Source of the DNA: Isoetes taiwanensis
Lineage: Eukaryota > Streptophyta > Lycopodiopsida > Isoetales > Isoetaceae
NCBI GenBank assembly: GCA_021234155.1
Contig: JAJEKV010000005.1
Coordinates: forward strand, 21,314,089 to 21,378,088
Length of the DNA: 64,000 nucleotides
Reading direction: 5' to 3'
The notes under the pieces were generated by a model, which saw only the letters and a list, made by a program, of their open reading frames with translations, made no database searches and had not been told where the DNA came from. The position numbers were made by a program, and so were the translations under genes. This document shows positions 20,060-31,833 of the stretch, in pieces (position 1 is the stretch's first letter; each line of letters starts with the position of its first letter).

Positions 20060-23000
20060 GCAGTTGTATGGAATGAATGTTCTCCATTGTAATTTGATTT
20101 CAACATTCTTTTCTTCGCTTTGACTAATGGCACCGTGAATTGTTAATCATACTCTCCTTGCTCCGTGTGGTTCGTGCACGATCCGACACCAGCACGCATC
20201 CCGCCAGCATCACAGAGACCGCCCAGCGGGCACAGATCCCGGGCCAAGGCGGAAGAAATACCGTTTCCGCACAGATCCCTACCACGCTTACACTCTTTGC
20301 CCTACTTTGGGATAAAGTTGCTCGGGAATTCAGAGGTTGCTCGCTACACCCCGGGATAAAGAACAGCTTAAGAACAAAGAGAAAGTCCAGGAAGCTCAAA
20401 GCATCTTGCAAGCATTGCATAACATCCACGGAGGTTGGGGAAGGAGCATATTCGATGGAAGGTCATGGGAGGCGAGTGGAGAAGTCGGGTGGACAGGTCA
20501 CGGCCGGAGTCTCGAGGCACCTCCACGCGAGGCATTCCACACCCTTCGTGTTGCCCCCAAGGCTTACAAGGCGTGGAAGAAGCGCCGCTTAGTTAATCCC
20601 CCAAGGTGGACCACCTACCAAGATGATGTAATCAGAGGACAAAGAAGACCACCATGGTCTCAAGGTCCGGCTGTAAAATACATTGTACCTGCTCAATTTA
20701 TTAATAAAAAATTCTTTTTCAACTAGATCTTTGGTTTCAAACTTTAATGAATTTCCTTTGTTTCAGTTGCATTGTTCTTGTTCTCGACTCGCTAACCAGA
20801 GAAAACTGCAACAAAGCTTGAATGCAGAGTTTTATTCAAAAATTCGAATTAAGGATAGTTTTCGGTCGGGTGCTCCTTTTGTGTAAATTAACAGGTTCCT
20901 AAAAAAGTGGGAATGGAATGAGTCCCACTTTAATTAAATACGACTTATAGCATATGTGCATATCTCTTGAATGTGACTTCCTAATCATTTACAGGTAAAT
21001 ACCGGTAAATTCGGATAAGTTAGCTGCAGGTAATGCCATAGATAAGCGTCATGGTAGTTCAAGCTCCCCTCAGATATTTGTCAGAGTTCAAGCTTCCTAT
21101 TATATTTGGTAGTTTAGACTCATTTTTATTGTACTGTTAAGAGACAAATGAAGGGAAACTCAAAAGGACATAATAGAATTATTAAATGCGAGGACTGCTT
21201 ACGCCATCCGTGAAAATGTCCTCTGGGGCTAACTCCTTAAAATAATATAATCTGACCTATTCTTCCAAATCAAGAAACATCGCTATGCATTCCCAAATAT
21301 AATGGAGTTTTTAACTCTTTCATTGCAAAGGATTCTTCTATGCAAACTTAACTATGGGCTTATCAATTAAGAGCTTTCTTTGCCATTAAAATTCATATTT
21401 TGCAAACCAATTTGTTTCCTTTACCTGATAGATATAATTGTTGGTCCGATAAAAGAACTCTCAATTTCCTTTCGATGGTAGTATAGACCATTCAGTAATG
21501 TTATGTTAGATGGTAGTGTAGACCATTCAGTAATGTTATGTTAATTCCTGAGTCAAAATCAATTTATATCTTACAGGCAACATGAAGAAACAGATTCCAA
21601 ACATGTAGCATATCTAGGACATAATTGGAAGAAACAGATCCAAGAATTGGTGTGGAGACCAAATATGGTTGAATGCCAACTATATTTTTGTCCTGAAAAT
21701 TGAAGATGCTTCATACAAAAACAATATTTGATATTTTTAGATGAAGTATGCAAGCATGTCAAATTTGAACTTGCTCTCATTTTTGAAAAAACTAGGAATG
21801 TAAACTTACAATAAGGTTATAAGTTTGGCACTCGATTTCCTCTCATTGTTAATCCATCTACCATCCGATGGATGGCAACCTAGTTCTACATTATTGTATA
21901 TACCCTTTCATATTACCTTCATTGCGTAATGTAAGGCATATTTTTTTTTTCTTAAGCTGCAAGGCAAGGTCACGCAAAATACCAGATTTAATAAGTGTTT
22001 CACAGAGTGTTTTTAGATGCTCATGGGTATGCACCTTAATCTCAAAATAGAAAGCTTTCAAAAATATTGCAAAGCTTAGCAATTTGATCAAATAGAATTG
22101 GAGTGTTACTACTCTATTAAGGGCTTAGGGAATGGCTCGATTTCAAATTTGGAGAATGGCTCAAATTTTGGCTTGGGGAACGACTTTTGATTCAACAAGG
22201 TTTCACTAGGATAGGTACTATACAAGGTATAAGAATTAATTAATACCTAAAGTTAGATAATTAATTGAATGTTATTCCTAAAAAGGTTGAACTGGCTGAT
22301 AATGGGCCTCTCCTGCTAAAATGACCACAACCAAGAACCGCCCTCGAATCTTACCCCTAAGATCCCCGACGACCTTCAAAAAGCCAATTTGCCTATTTCT
22401 AGCCCAATTCACTTATTCTATTCTAACTTGCCTTCGCTTAGATATTTTCCAGCAGCTTAGAAGTTTCTTCCGTAAAAAGAAGATCGCTATTTAAAGGAGA
22501 TATGGCATTGAAGGCATTCGATTCCCCGAGATCAAGCACCGCCAGCCCAAGTCAAGGTGCCTTGCCTTAATCTAGAACAAGTAAATTTCTAGTTTTTTGT
22601 CAATTTCTATTCCTTGTTGTGCGCATAAGGTACGTAATTTTGTCAAGATCCAAGCCCGGTTGGGTGGATGAGCATCTCCCAAAGATATTATTTCTCTTAC
22701 TTGAAATATGTATCTCATATGAATGAAACATTGTCTTGTCTTGTGGGAAAAGTGTTGTGTGTGCCTTGCCATACAATTGAGTTTAAATGGGTAGTACTTT
22801 ATTCCCGTGGATATAAATTGTATGTAATACTTAATATTTTTTAAGGTAGCAATTATCGCCTTGACTCAAGTGCATTGAGCCGAGGTTCTCATCTTCAATT
22901 CCTTTTCAAAGTTAATCCAGCTTTGTTTTAAGATTGCAAAAGATGTGGTGATTGAGCATTGAAGTTAAGATAAGAGGTTAAATCGAAATTTCGTGACAAC

Positions 23001-23870
23001 TTGGCCTATAACCATGTTGTCAAAACATAGAGTGAATCAAAAGTTAGAGACATTGTCATAGCGAGCTTTAGTTATTTGTAATCTAATCGCCTAATAGCAT
23101 ATGTCAATGAATTGAAGATGAATGCCAACTCTTCATATTTGCCCAATCTGTTTTTGACTATATGAGCATGATATATCAACTTGATTACACCTAATCGGGC
23201 CATATAAGTGCTCTTGTGGATGCTTCCAAAGATGGCACTATTATCCTACATCCTAGAGGTTCTCGACAAAAGGGTCAAATATGTCCTCGCATCAATACAT
23301 TGACATGTACAAAAGTATATATCAATTCGTCGTGAGCTTATTATCGCTAAGGTTTTTCCTCAAAAACTTTGCAGCGCTTTTAATCCAGCAAAGAATGGGT
23401 TTGTTGTGCTCTTTTCTCGTATTGGATCCCATATGGTCTTTGTGGACTATAAAAAAGTCATTTCAATTTTGGCTTGTTCAAAAACTTGTTGTGGAAAAAT
23501 CAAGAACAAATAAATTTTACATAATTTTTTATCAATCAATCTCTCATTGCCATAATAATATTCTAAAACGACTTTTTGTTTGCTCGCACCAAACTTAACT
23601 TACAACATGGATTTTCAGTAATACGTAGTTGGATCACCGGCCGGAGCTACTACCGGCTGCAACAAAAAACTGATACTAACTGCTTGGCGTCGATGTGATC
23701 ATCCGCAGTATAACATTAAAAATACAAAGTCGCGAGAAGCTAGGCTTCTAAAGAAAGAAATGGACTAAAGAGATTAAGCTTATAAAGCCATTACATTAAG
23801 AAATATTATACATATGAAAAAAAAAACAAAAGGCACTTCCGCGACCTTTTAGGGGTCTTTCTTCTTGTTG
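20060..23870. other. Intergenic stretch without recognised genes
   Basis: GC-richer frames at 20140-20726 (two overlapping, 129-150 codons) give no recognisable protein. A 40-bp direct duplication (ACCATTCAGTAATGTTATGTTA) lies at about 21488-21542. The remainder is AT-rich with only short random frames. No rRNA, tRNA or element termini recognised. Confidence 0.45.
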
Positions 23871-23873
23871 TAT

Positions 23874-24682
23874 TCAGCCATAAAATTTTTGACCATAATT
23901 TTCGGGATCCCTTATCGTAAAAGGCAGTATGTCCTTGGGCATGGCCAGTCACCCGCTTGGCATGTATTCTTTGCAAAGGCTGCGAGTCCTCGAGACGGGG
24001 CCAGAGCACCAAACTTGCTTCCGGCCATTTGAAGAGCATTTAAAGGTTGGTTAAGCAGATTATGCTTGCGGTATGATGTATCCCACCACTCTTGCGGAAT
24101 CTCTCTCCGAGCACGGCAAATGGGAGGCGGCGAATGACCATCTCGGTGCTCTTGATACTTCTTAATCTCGCGAGAGCTCTTTGTCTACCGAGGCTTAGTC
24201 TTCCGCTTAGGCCACTACCCTCACCCACCCGGCATTTGGAGCTTTTTTCGCCGGCCCGACTCTTCGGCGCCTCCTCACCGGCATTTGCGGTGTTCCGGCG
24301 GAAGACTCTTCGAAAGATCTCCTCACATTCTGGTGCCTTCCCCTTTCTGGCGTTGGGCCTCCTCCTTTGATTTGAAGGTCACAGCACCTCCGCGGGAGGC
24401 GCGGGAAAAACAAAAGCGGCTGCCCAATAATTAATCCGGCGTCATATTACCTTTCGGGTCTCTCACATTTCATCCTCGTCTCAGAACCGGGTGCACCTCC
24501 CTACTCACTCGGGCTGCTTCTCCCCCGTGCGATCAATGCGGATTTCTTTTCGGGTCTTGTTAGGCATGGTGGGAGGAGGAGAATCTCTATCGAGGAGACT
24601 TGAGTCGAGATGAAGAAAGACTACTAATGCACACGGCCTTACACCACGGATGGATCCTTGCGGTTTGCTTAGTTCTTGCCAT
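23874..24682 (-). pseudogene. Third histone H3-derived locus, broken
   Basis: The minus strand starts at 24682 with MARTKQTAR, identical to the canonical H3 N-terminus, then loses similarity (IHPWCKAV and a stop). Downstream, pieces of an H3 histone fold appear in shifting frames: SREIKKYQ (αN), KSTEMVIRRLPFAVL (αN-α1), ALQMA (α2 start), LVLWPRLEDSQ, then RIHAKRVT (loop 2) and MPKDI (α3). The stop lies at 23874-23876. At about 800 bp from start codon to stop it is far longer than the ~410 bp of a normal H3 gene, so there is extra sequence between tail and fold, as in the two LTR-borne copies. I see no LTR or primer site beside this one. Several frameshifts and stops make it non-functional. 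Confidence 0.75.
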
Positions 24683-24763
24683 GGCTTCTAAGCGGATGGC
24701 GCTTTATACTACGAACACTGACAAAATAGACAAGCGGCAAAGATAAATAAATAAAAACAGAAG

Positions 24764-25099
24764 TTAAAGTAAAGATGATGGTAACGTTTTTAAATAATTG
24801 TACGGAACCCTAAAAATATCGGACAAAATCACGAACCCTAAAAACATGGGACAAAACACAAATAAAAACCGAGATTCAAAGCTTAGGCGATAGACAATTT
24901 CTTGTTGATCGAACTCACTAAACTTTACATTTCCCTCTTGCACAGAACCAACCCTAATGCCATCAATAAAATAATGGAAGTCGTCGACAATCTCCTCTGT
25001 CTCCATTAGCACTCTTAGCTCGATAATGGCCATTAAACTTTCCATGGTGGCTGTATAAATGACTTCCTCCCCTCTCCATACTCGAATATCCACCGCCAT
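24764..25099 (-). CDS. Hypothetical ORF upstream of the H3-derived locus
   Basis: A 111-residue frame starting MAVDIRVWRGEEVIYTATME and containing FHYFIDGIRVGSVQEGNVKF. The first ~80 residues look like a compact acidic domain. The C-terminus (FLFVFCPMFLGFVILSDIF) is hydrophobic and may be read-through of non-coding sequence. No family recognised. It is on the same strand as the H3-derived and BAH-like relics on either side. Confidence 0.35.
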   Translation of the reverse strand: MAVDIRVWRGEEVIYTATMESLMAIIELRVLMETEEIVDDFHYFIDGIRVGSVQEGNVKFSEFDQQEIVYRLSFESRFLFVFCPMFLGFVILSDIFRVPYNYLKTLPSSLL

Positions 25100-25579
25100 C
25101 GGAGCTGCCCAGGGTCCTCAAACGGCTCCCAAAAAGTTGTCACAGCCTCTCTTTTTACGTTTCCTTAGTTCTAGTTGACAATTAACGTATAAATATTGTT
25201 GGAAGAAAGTATCTGAACTTAAAGGAGGACTTAACTACCGCGGACCTCGTTAGTTGACCGGATGATTAGTGGAATCGAACATCCCAGTCGGGAACCAAAA
25301 AATAAGCCATCCACAAAATCGGCGGGGAGAAACCATTATGTCTTGAGCTTTTTCAAACTTCCTGCACCATCTGGAATATGTTAGCAAATACCTCAAGCGG
25401 TGTGAAGATTTTGAAACTCATCCTCACGCCTCTGTTTTTGGGACATTCCCGCTTACACCTCGTCAGCCATGCATTTCTTCATTACAATTACATTGTTCTC
25501 ATTAGTCGTGGCTTACAAAGTTCACTTAAAGGGGGCAATTCAACCGCCTCAAGCTTCGGTTTCCCGACCTTTATGTTAT

Positions 25580-26187
25580 AATCATGTCCAGTAAAACCAG
25601 ATGCCTATACCCCGCAAGGTCCGGCATCCATACCTTGGAAAAGGACAATTCCGATGTCTATGTGATACACGGCGAAAAATGCACGCTACTAATACTTTCG
25701 GCCGGAATGACATCCACGGCGTCGATAAACATAAACCTGCACAATAAATTTGTTTGTAAACCGTGTCAACGAAAAGAAATGAAAAGATAAGAGATCACCT
25801 GACGACGAAACTATCTCACGCTAGTTTAAGTAGGCCGACAACTAACCCCGGCGTCGTGTGATCGATTAAGGTGGTTACCATTTGCGGGCAATTTTGGGAA
25901 AGTTGTTTTTTGGTGGAGATTAGCTCTTTGGTCATATCGGAAGGGGTATATGCATGTCGTATTGTTATCTTGTCCACTTTCCCGCCGCTAGAATTCAACT
26001 TGAACTCTTTTATCCTACCTATCCAATGTGTCCGCACGTCCGATGCACTTTTTGTCGCTAACTCTATGCTCAAGCCCCTGGTTGATGGCAGCATACTCAC
26101 CTGAACCTATTGAGACAAAAACCTCCACTTCTTGACCTTGGGAGTTACGTAAATGGGGCAAGAACACGTAAATTACAGGAGACATGG
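25580..26187 (-). pseudogene. Possible BAH-domain-like relic
   Basis: On the minus strand a frame starts at 26185 (MSPVIYVFLPHL...VFVSIGSGEYAAIN). It shifts to HWIGRIKEFKLNSSGGKVDK with ITIRHAYTPSDM, and after a gap continues as FIDAVDVIPAESISSVHF and KVWMPDLAGYRHLVLLDM. The pattern 'IGRI.E....G....I..Y.P.D' followed by 'D.IP.ESI...' resembles bromo-adjacent homology (BAH) domains of chromatin proteins. The match is from pattern alone and the sequence is broken, so the call is tentative. Confidence 0.33.
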
Positions 26188-26639
26188 ATTGCGGATGAGG
26201 AGTGAAGGCGAGAGAGGATGCGATAGAGGCGGAGTGTGAAGATGCAAGTTTGGCGCCAAAAAATTTGACAAAGGGAGTTGGTGACAACGGCGGTGGCCGG
26301 TCAAAGTCACCATTATTTTGGGCTGGCGACTCCGAAAAATAACGGCCATTAAAATGGGTGCAATAAAAGCGCAGGCATCCCCTATGAAAATACGCCATGT
26401 GGATGCCAAGTAAGCCTGCTCATCCTTCTACCTGCCAAGTAATACTGACTTTCGTAAAAAAGGCGCAAACCTGATTGGTCCTGGCGAATCTGACGTGGAA
26501 ATCTTTAACCCAAGATAAGGGCCATTTTCAGACCCCAAATCCGCCCTAATGCCATAGAACTGTGGTCTTGTAGACCCTTGTTTTCTGTTGAACCATTGAA
26601 CAGACCTGCAATGTCAAAGCTTAGCTGTAAAACTTGCCA

Positions 26640-27605
26640 ATCTTCTACTTCATATCTTCTTTGTGCATGGAGATAAGGTATAAACCTTCTTGGCATTCTG
26701 AATGCCATGCTTTTGTAGAATGAGACAAGGGAACCTCTTCTTTGAGAAAAAAGTTTTTCTCTGGCCCAACTTCTCCATGCTGTTCTAAGTCAACCAACTC
26801 TGTAGAACTGACAAAAGCAAAATGAGAATGGTCTTGTGATGGTACCTCTTCTTTGAGATGGATTTCCCTGTGGCCTAATTTCTCCATGATGCTGCTCCAA
26901 ATCAATTAACTCTGTAAACCCTGCAAATGCAAATTGGGAATGTTCTTGTAATTGAACGTCTTCTTTGAAACAAAGATTTTCCTCTGGCCCAACTGCGCCA
27001 TGATGCTGCTCCAAGTCAATTAAGTCTGTAAACCCCACAAATGCAAATTGGGAATGTTCTTGTAGCTGAACCTCTTCTTTGTGACAAAGATTTTCCTCTG
27101 GCCCAACTGCAACATACTGCTCTAACTCTGTAAAACCCACAAAAGCATAATGGGTACCTTGCTCCAAACAAGCCACATCCAATTCCACAGAACCTGAAAC
27201 GTTTTTTTGTTCCAAATGAGCGTTCTCTATGCATCCAACAGAGTGTTTCTCATGTTGCAACTGTATGGTCCTGCCATGAACAACATTGACAGAATTATTT
27301 GGAGCTGGCATTGAAATCTGTGGGGCGATGGGGCACTGAAGACGGCGGTGGCCTTTGACTCTGCAGTAAGTGCATATTCCATGCAAGTTATGGAATGTAA
27401 TCACATGGCAATGCTTGATGGTATGTCCTGATAGATAGCAGTATTCACAGACCATTCCTATGCAATCTTTACACCCCTTACCTACACAAAATTCACATGG
27501 TGGACCTTCATGTACTTCTCGTTGCTGTGGTTGATGCATAATGTTCTGAATACTTTCAAGCTGCAAGTGAATGCTACCAAGAGCTGATCCCGGTAGGACC
27601 TCCAT
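26640..27605 (-). CDS. Zinc-knuckle protein with ~38-residue tandem repeats (late frameshift)
   Basis: The frame starts at 27605 (MEVLPGSALGSIHLQLES). Residues ~35-110 hold cysteine-rich segments: CEFCVGKGCKDC, then two CX2CX4HX4C zinc knuckles, CEYCYLSGHTIKHC and CTYCRVKGHRRLQC, the type that binds single-stranded nucleic acid. From about residue 155 a unit of ~38 residues repeats, with landmarks FAFVGFTDLIDLEQHHG and VGPEENLC.KE.VQLQEHSQ. Three copies lie in the first frame. A fourth, after a shift near 26830, is in the frame ending at 26645 (HFAFVSSTELVDLEQHGEVG). Retroviral gag-like and cellular RNA-binding proteins both use such knuckles. No pol domain is nearby. Family not recognised. 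Confidence 0.55.
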
Positions 27606-27619
27606 AATGTTGACGCAAG

Positions 27620-30050
27620 ATTTGCACCTTGGTCAACACCCGGAATCTAATACTTGTGGTCTGGACCTCCAGAGTTATTTGATGGCACAACTCTGCCTTA
27701 AAGGCAACTCAGGCTTTGCAGAATGTTCAACATAATTATGTCTATGTTCAGAATCAGATTGGGCAATGTGCATGCAACAGGTCAAGGCACGCAGCACTAA
27801 GGAAAGAAGAAGAACATAGGTAATGCTCAATAAGTTTTTGACGCTTGGGTTTAAACTTCAATAGGATTGAAGAAACAAATGAATTCTTATATTTCAATGC
27901 AAAAATAATAGGACAAAGGATTGAATCAGATCACTGGATTAACAACAGCTATATATCAAGCAATTCGATTCAGAAAAGGATAGATAATAACATCAAATAT
28001 TATTTTGTGACAAAGCAACGATGCAAGACTTCTTGCATAATGGCCCGTGAGTTTTCGCTTGCAAAGATTTTGCCTTTATACTTGCTTTGCATCGATGCTT
28101 TCCTCAAGACTTCATCTTGGTCCTTTGCCGAAAAAAGAGAATTAATCTCCACCATTTGCCAACTTCTCTCCACCGACTTCCTTCCTAAAATATTGCTTCA
28201 TCCTTAGCATCTTAGCATGCTAGTATAACAATGCCCAGGTTATTTTACCATGTGGTGTAAGGGGAGAGATAGGCCAATGCCAATGCCAATGGTTCAAAAT
28301 ATAGAAAAACAGTGGCCGAAGAAACAACTTAAATGGATAGAAAGGATTTTGTGGAAATGGACATGAAAAAGAAAGGAAAACAAAAGTCCTAATATTTTCA
28401 GAAATGTAAGGGCAAAAGGCAAGAGTGTTGAATGTTGGCCAACGGGCCAACAGCAGGCTCAAAAAAATCCAAGATCGGTACTGGGGAGCTTGTCTAACTG
28501 CAAAGCGTCCTGCAGGCGACCTTGTAGAAACCTAAGTGTTTCATCGTTCGAGCAGTATAGAGACTCCAGAATGGCGATTTAACTTCACTATATCATTTGA
28601 AATGGTGAAATTACCCTAGGGACCAAGTTACACGGTCAGTTTTGGCGACAAAAAAAAAAAGCGAACACTCTATATCGCAGTATTCCGAATCGACTACGAA
28701 TGTGTTGGACATGAGCTACTTTGGCGCTTCTTGAACAAATGGTGGTCTTTTGTCCATGGAACTTGGTCCCCAAGGTAATGGTAACATTCTGAGTCCATTC
28801 GCAGAGCCAATTCACAGTTCTGGAGTGGGGCTTTTAGGAGAGGACTTTTGGGGCGAGCTACTTCTGGGGGGTTTTAAGGATCCTTCTTCTGGCATCAACA
28901 CTCTTCCTCTAGATGATGACACGACACAAGGTCCTACTCAAATCTGACTAGGACATGACCTCTGAAACATAAACCCTGTGTGTTGCTAGGCTACTGCAAT
29001 TGGAATTGACACAACGGAGTTTGGATTTGTCCTCCCCCCGATGTGGCAATTAAAGTTCAAGAGCTGCTTCTGCAGTAGTAAGACATTGTTTGGGATCATT
29101 CTAGATGGCCTATAGATCTGCACCCCATTTGTTCAGTTGCCATGGCTCTGCATGCATGTTTAGAGATGGTGCACCGAGTTATCCATGAAAAAGGCCACGT
29201 TTTAGCCTCCCAGATGTAAATCCTATGAGTTGCGAAGGTCGAGTTTTGGCATTTTTCACTTAGGATACATGCTTTGATATGGAAATGGTGTGTTAGAACC
29301 TCTAGGTTGCTTAAGGCAGCCAAACGTTATGCAAAAGTTGCAAAATGACATCAACTACATTAGGATCCCAAAAGCAAAATGAGGTAGTTGCACTAAGATC
29401 TGAATATCTCGAGCTGCATTGATCTTTTTCAAATCAATTTTGGAGGAACAACAAGAAAAATGTTGTAGTGAGATGTGGAAAAAAACTTGGCTCAATTTGG
29501 ATCTGGAATGTTTGAAAAAATTGGGTTCAAATTTGGAAGAAAATTTGACCAGTGCACTTCCTTGAGACAAAAAAAGGGTCTGCATACTCAAATGATGATA
29601 TATCGAGTTTTAATGAACATTTTTGGATGATGTTTGAAATTACTATCAAAGAAAAGTTGTAGGAAGATGTTGAAAAAATGTGGCTTGATCTAGGACTGGA
29701 ATGATGGAGAAAAACAAGTTCAAAGTGGATCAAAAATTATGTGAGAGAAATTTCACAGGCAGTTTTTTGGATCTTGAGATTTATAAGGGTTTTTTGTATA
29801 ATTTCAACTGTCACAGGTCTGAATAGAGCTTAAGATTGTGTGTAGGGTCAATAATTCCAAATCTTTTGGGCACTTCTATTAAAGGCAATCTGCATACAAT
29901 TAGCTCTTGATGCCACATCGAGAAGAGAATAGATCTAAATCACATTCTGTCAGTTCCTGCTACTTTGCTTCTTCAACTGCAACTTCTTGACCACATTTCA
30001 AGTGCAAAAGACCAAAACTTGACCTCTATAATGTAAACCCTACAATAACC
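27620..30050. other. Intergenic stretch without recognised genes
   Basis: AT-rich with only short frames. A diverged tandem duplication of about 200 bp is visible (around 29395-29545 and 29595-29745, sharing TTGTAG.GAGATGT.GAAAAAA..TGGCT). Nothing else recognised. Confidence 0.45.
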
Positions 30051-30051
30051 T

Positions 30052-31833
30052 TGGTGTGTTCGAGCCTAGGTGGCATGTTGGAAATCATGTGGCATGCTTG
30101 AGATACCTTGGCATGTTTAAGCCTAGGTGGCATGTTTGAGCCACCTTGGCATGTGGGAGCCTAAGTGGCATGTTTGAGCACATTGGCATGTTGGAGCCTA
30201 GGTGGCATGTTTGAGCCTAGGTGGCATGTTGGAGCCCATGCGGCATGTTTGAGCCACCTTGGCATGTTTGAGCCTAGGTGGCATATTGGAGCCTCATGTT
30301 TGAGCCTAGGTGGCATGTTGGAGTCCTAGTGTCATGTTTGAGCCACCTTGGCATGTTTGAGTTTAGGTGGCATGTTGGAGCCTAGGTGGCATGTTGGACC
30401 CGCATGGGCATGTTTGAGCCACCTTGGCATGTTTGAGCCACCTTGGCATGTTTGAACTACCTTGGCATGCTTGAGCCTAGATGGCATGTTGTAGGTGGCA
30501 TGTTGGAGCCTGCATGGCATGTTTGAGCCACCTTGGCATGTTGGAGCCTAGGTGGCATGTTTGAGCACTTTGGCATGTTTAAGCCACCTTGGCATGTTGG
30601 AGCCTAGGTTGCATGTTTGAGCCAACCTTGGCATGTTGGAGCGTATGTGACATGTTGGAGACTATGTGCCATGTTTGAGCCACCTTGGCATGTTTGAGTC
30701 ACCTTGGCATTTTTGCGCCACATTGGCATGTTTAAGCCTAGGTGGCATGTTTGAGCCACCTTGGCATGTTTGAGTCTAGGTGTCATGTTGGAGCCTGTGT
30801 TGGAGCCTAGGTGGCATGTTGGAGCCAACGTCACATGTTTGAGCCACCTTGGCATATTCGAGCCACCTTGGCATGTTGGAGCCTAGGTGGCATGTTGGAG
30901 CCCACGTGGCATGTTTGGGCCTCCTTGGCATGTTGGAGCCTAGATGGCATGTTGAGTCCGTGTATCATGGCATGTTTGAGCCTAGGTGGCATGTTGGAGC
31001 CTATATGGCACGTTTGAGCCACCTTGGCATATTGGAGCCTAAGTGGCATGTTTTGAGTCACCTTGGCATGTTGGAGCGTAGGTGCCATGTGGAAGCCCGC
31101 GTGGCATGTTTGAGCTACCTTGGCATGTTTGAGCTACCTTGGCATGTTTGAGCATAGGTGGCATGTTGGAGCCTAGGTGACATGTTTGAGCCACCTTGGC
31201 ATGTTGGAGCTTAGGTGGCATGTTGGAGACCACGTGCCATGTTGGAGCCCATGTGGGATGTTTGAGCCATCTTGGCATGTTGGAGCTAGGTGGCACGTTG
31301 GAGCCTGTGGCATGCCTGAGCTTAGGTGGCATGTTGGAGTTTAGGTGGCATGTTTGAGCCACCTTGGCGTGTTGGAGCCTAGGTGGCATGTTTGAGCCAC
31401 CTTGGCATGTTTGAGTCTAGGTGGCATGTTTGAGCCACCTTGGCATGTTTGAGTCTAGATGGCATGTTGGAGCCCGCATGGCATGTTTAAGCAACCTTGG
31501 CACATTTGAATCACCTTGGCATGTTTGAGCCTAAGTGGCATGTTGGAGCCTAGGTGGCACATAATGAGCCAGCACCTTGGCATGTTGGCGCCTAGGTGGC
31601 ATGTTGTGAGCTACCTTGGCTTGTTGGAGCCTGTGTGGCATGTTTGACCTACCTTGGCATGTTTGAGCCTAGGTGGCATGTTGAAGCCTAGGCGACATGT
31701 TTGAGCCACCTTGGCATGTTGGAGCCTAGGTGGCATGCTGGAGCCATGTGGCATGTTTGAGCCACCGTGGCATGTTGGAGTCTAGATGGCATGTTGGAGC
31801 CCATTTGAGCGACCTTGGCATGCTTGAGCCACC
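30052..31833 (+). repeat. 19-bp minisatellite array
   Basis: About 90 imperfect copies of a 19-bp unit occur in two alternating versions, GCATGTTTGAGCCACCTTG and GCATGTTGGAGCCTAGGTG, over 1.8 kb. Because 19 is not a multiple of 3, all frames stay open for long runs on both strands; the resulting 'proteins' are artefacts. The array ends exactly where LTR-A begins. Confidence 0.95.

Noticed and set aside
30332-31389. Long open frames on both strands (60-116 codons) in 30.3-31.9 kb
   Set aside because: All arise from the 19-bp minisatellite, which keeps every frame open. Composition is purely repeat-driven.
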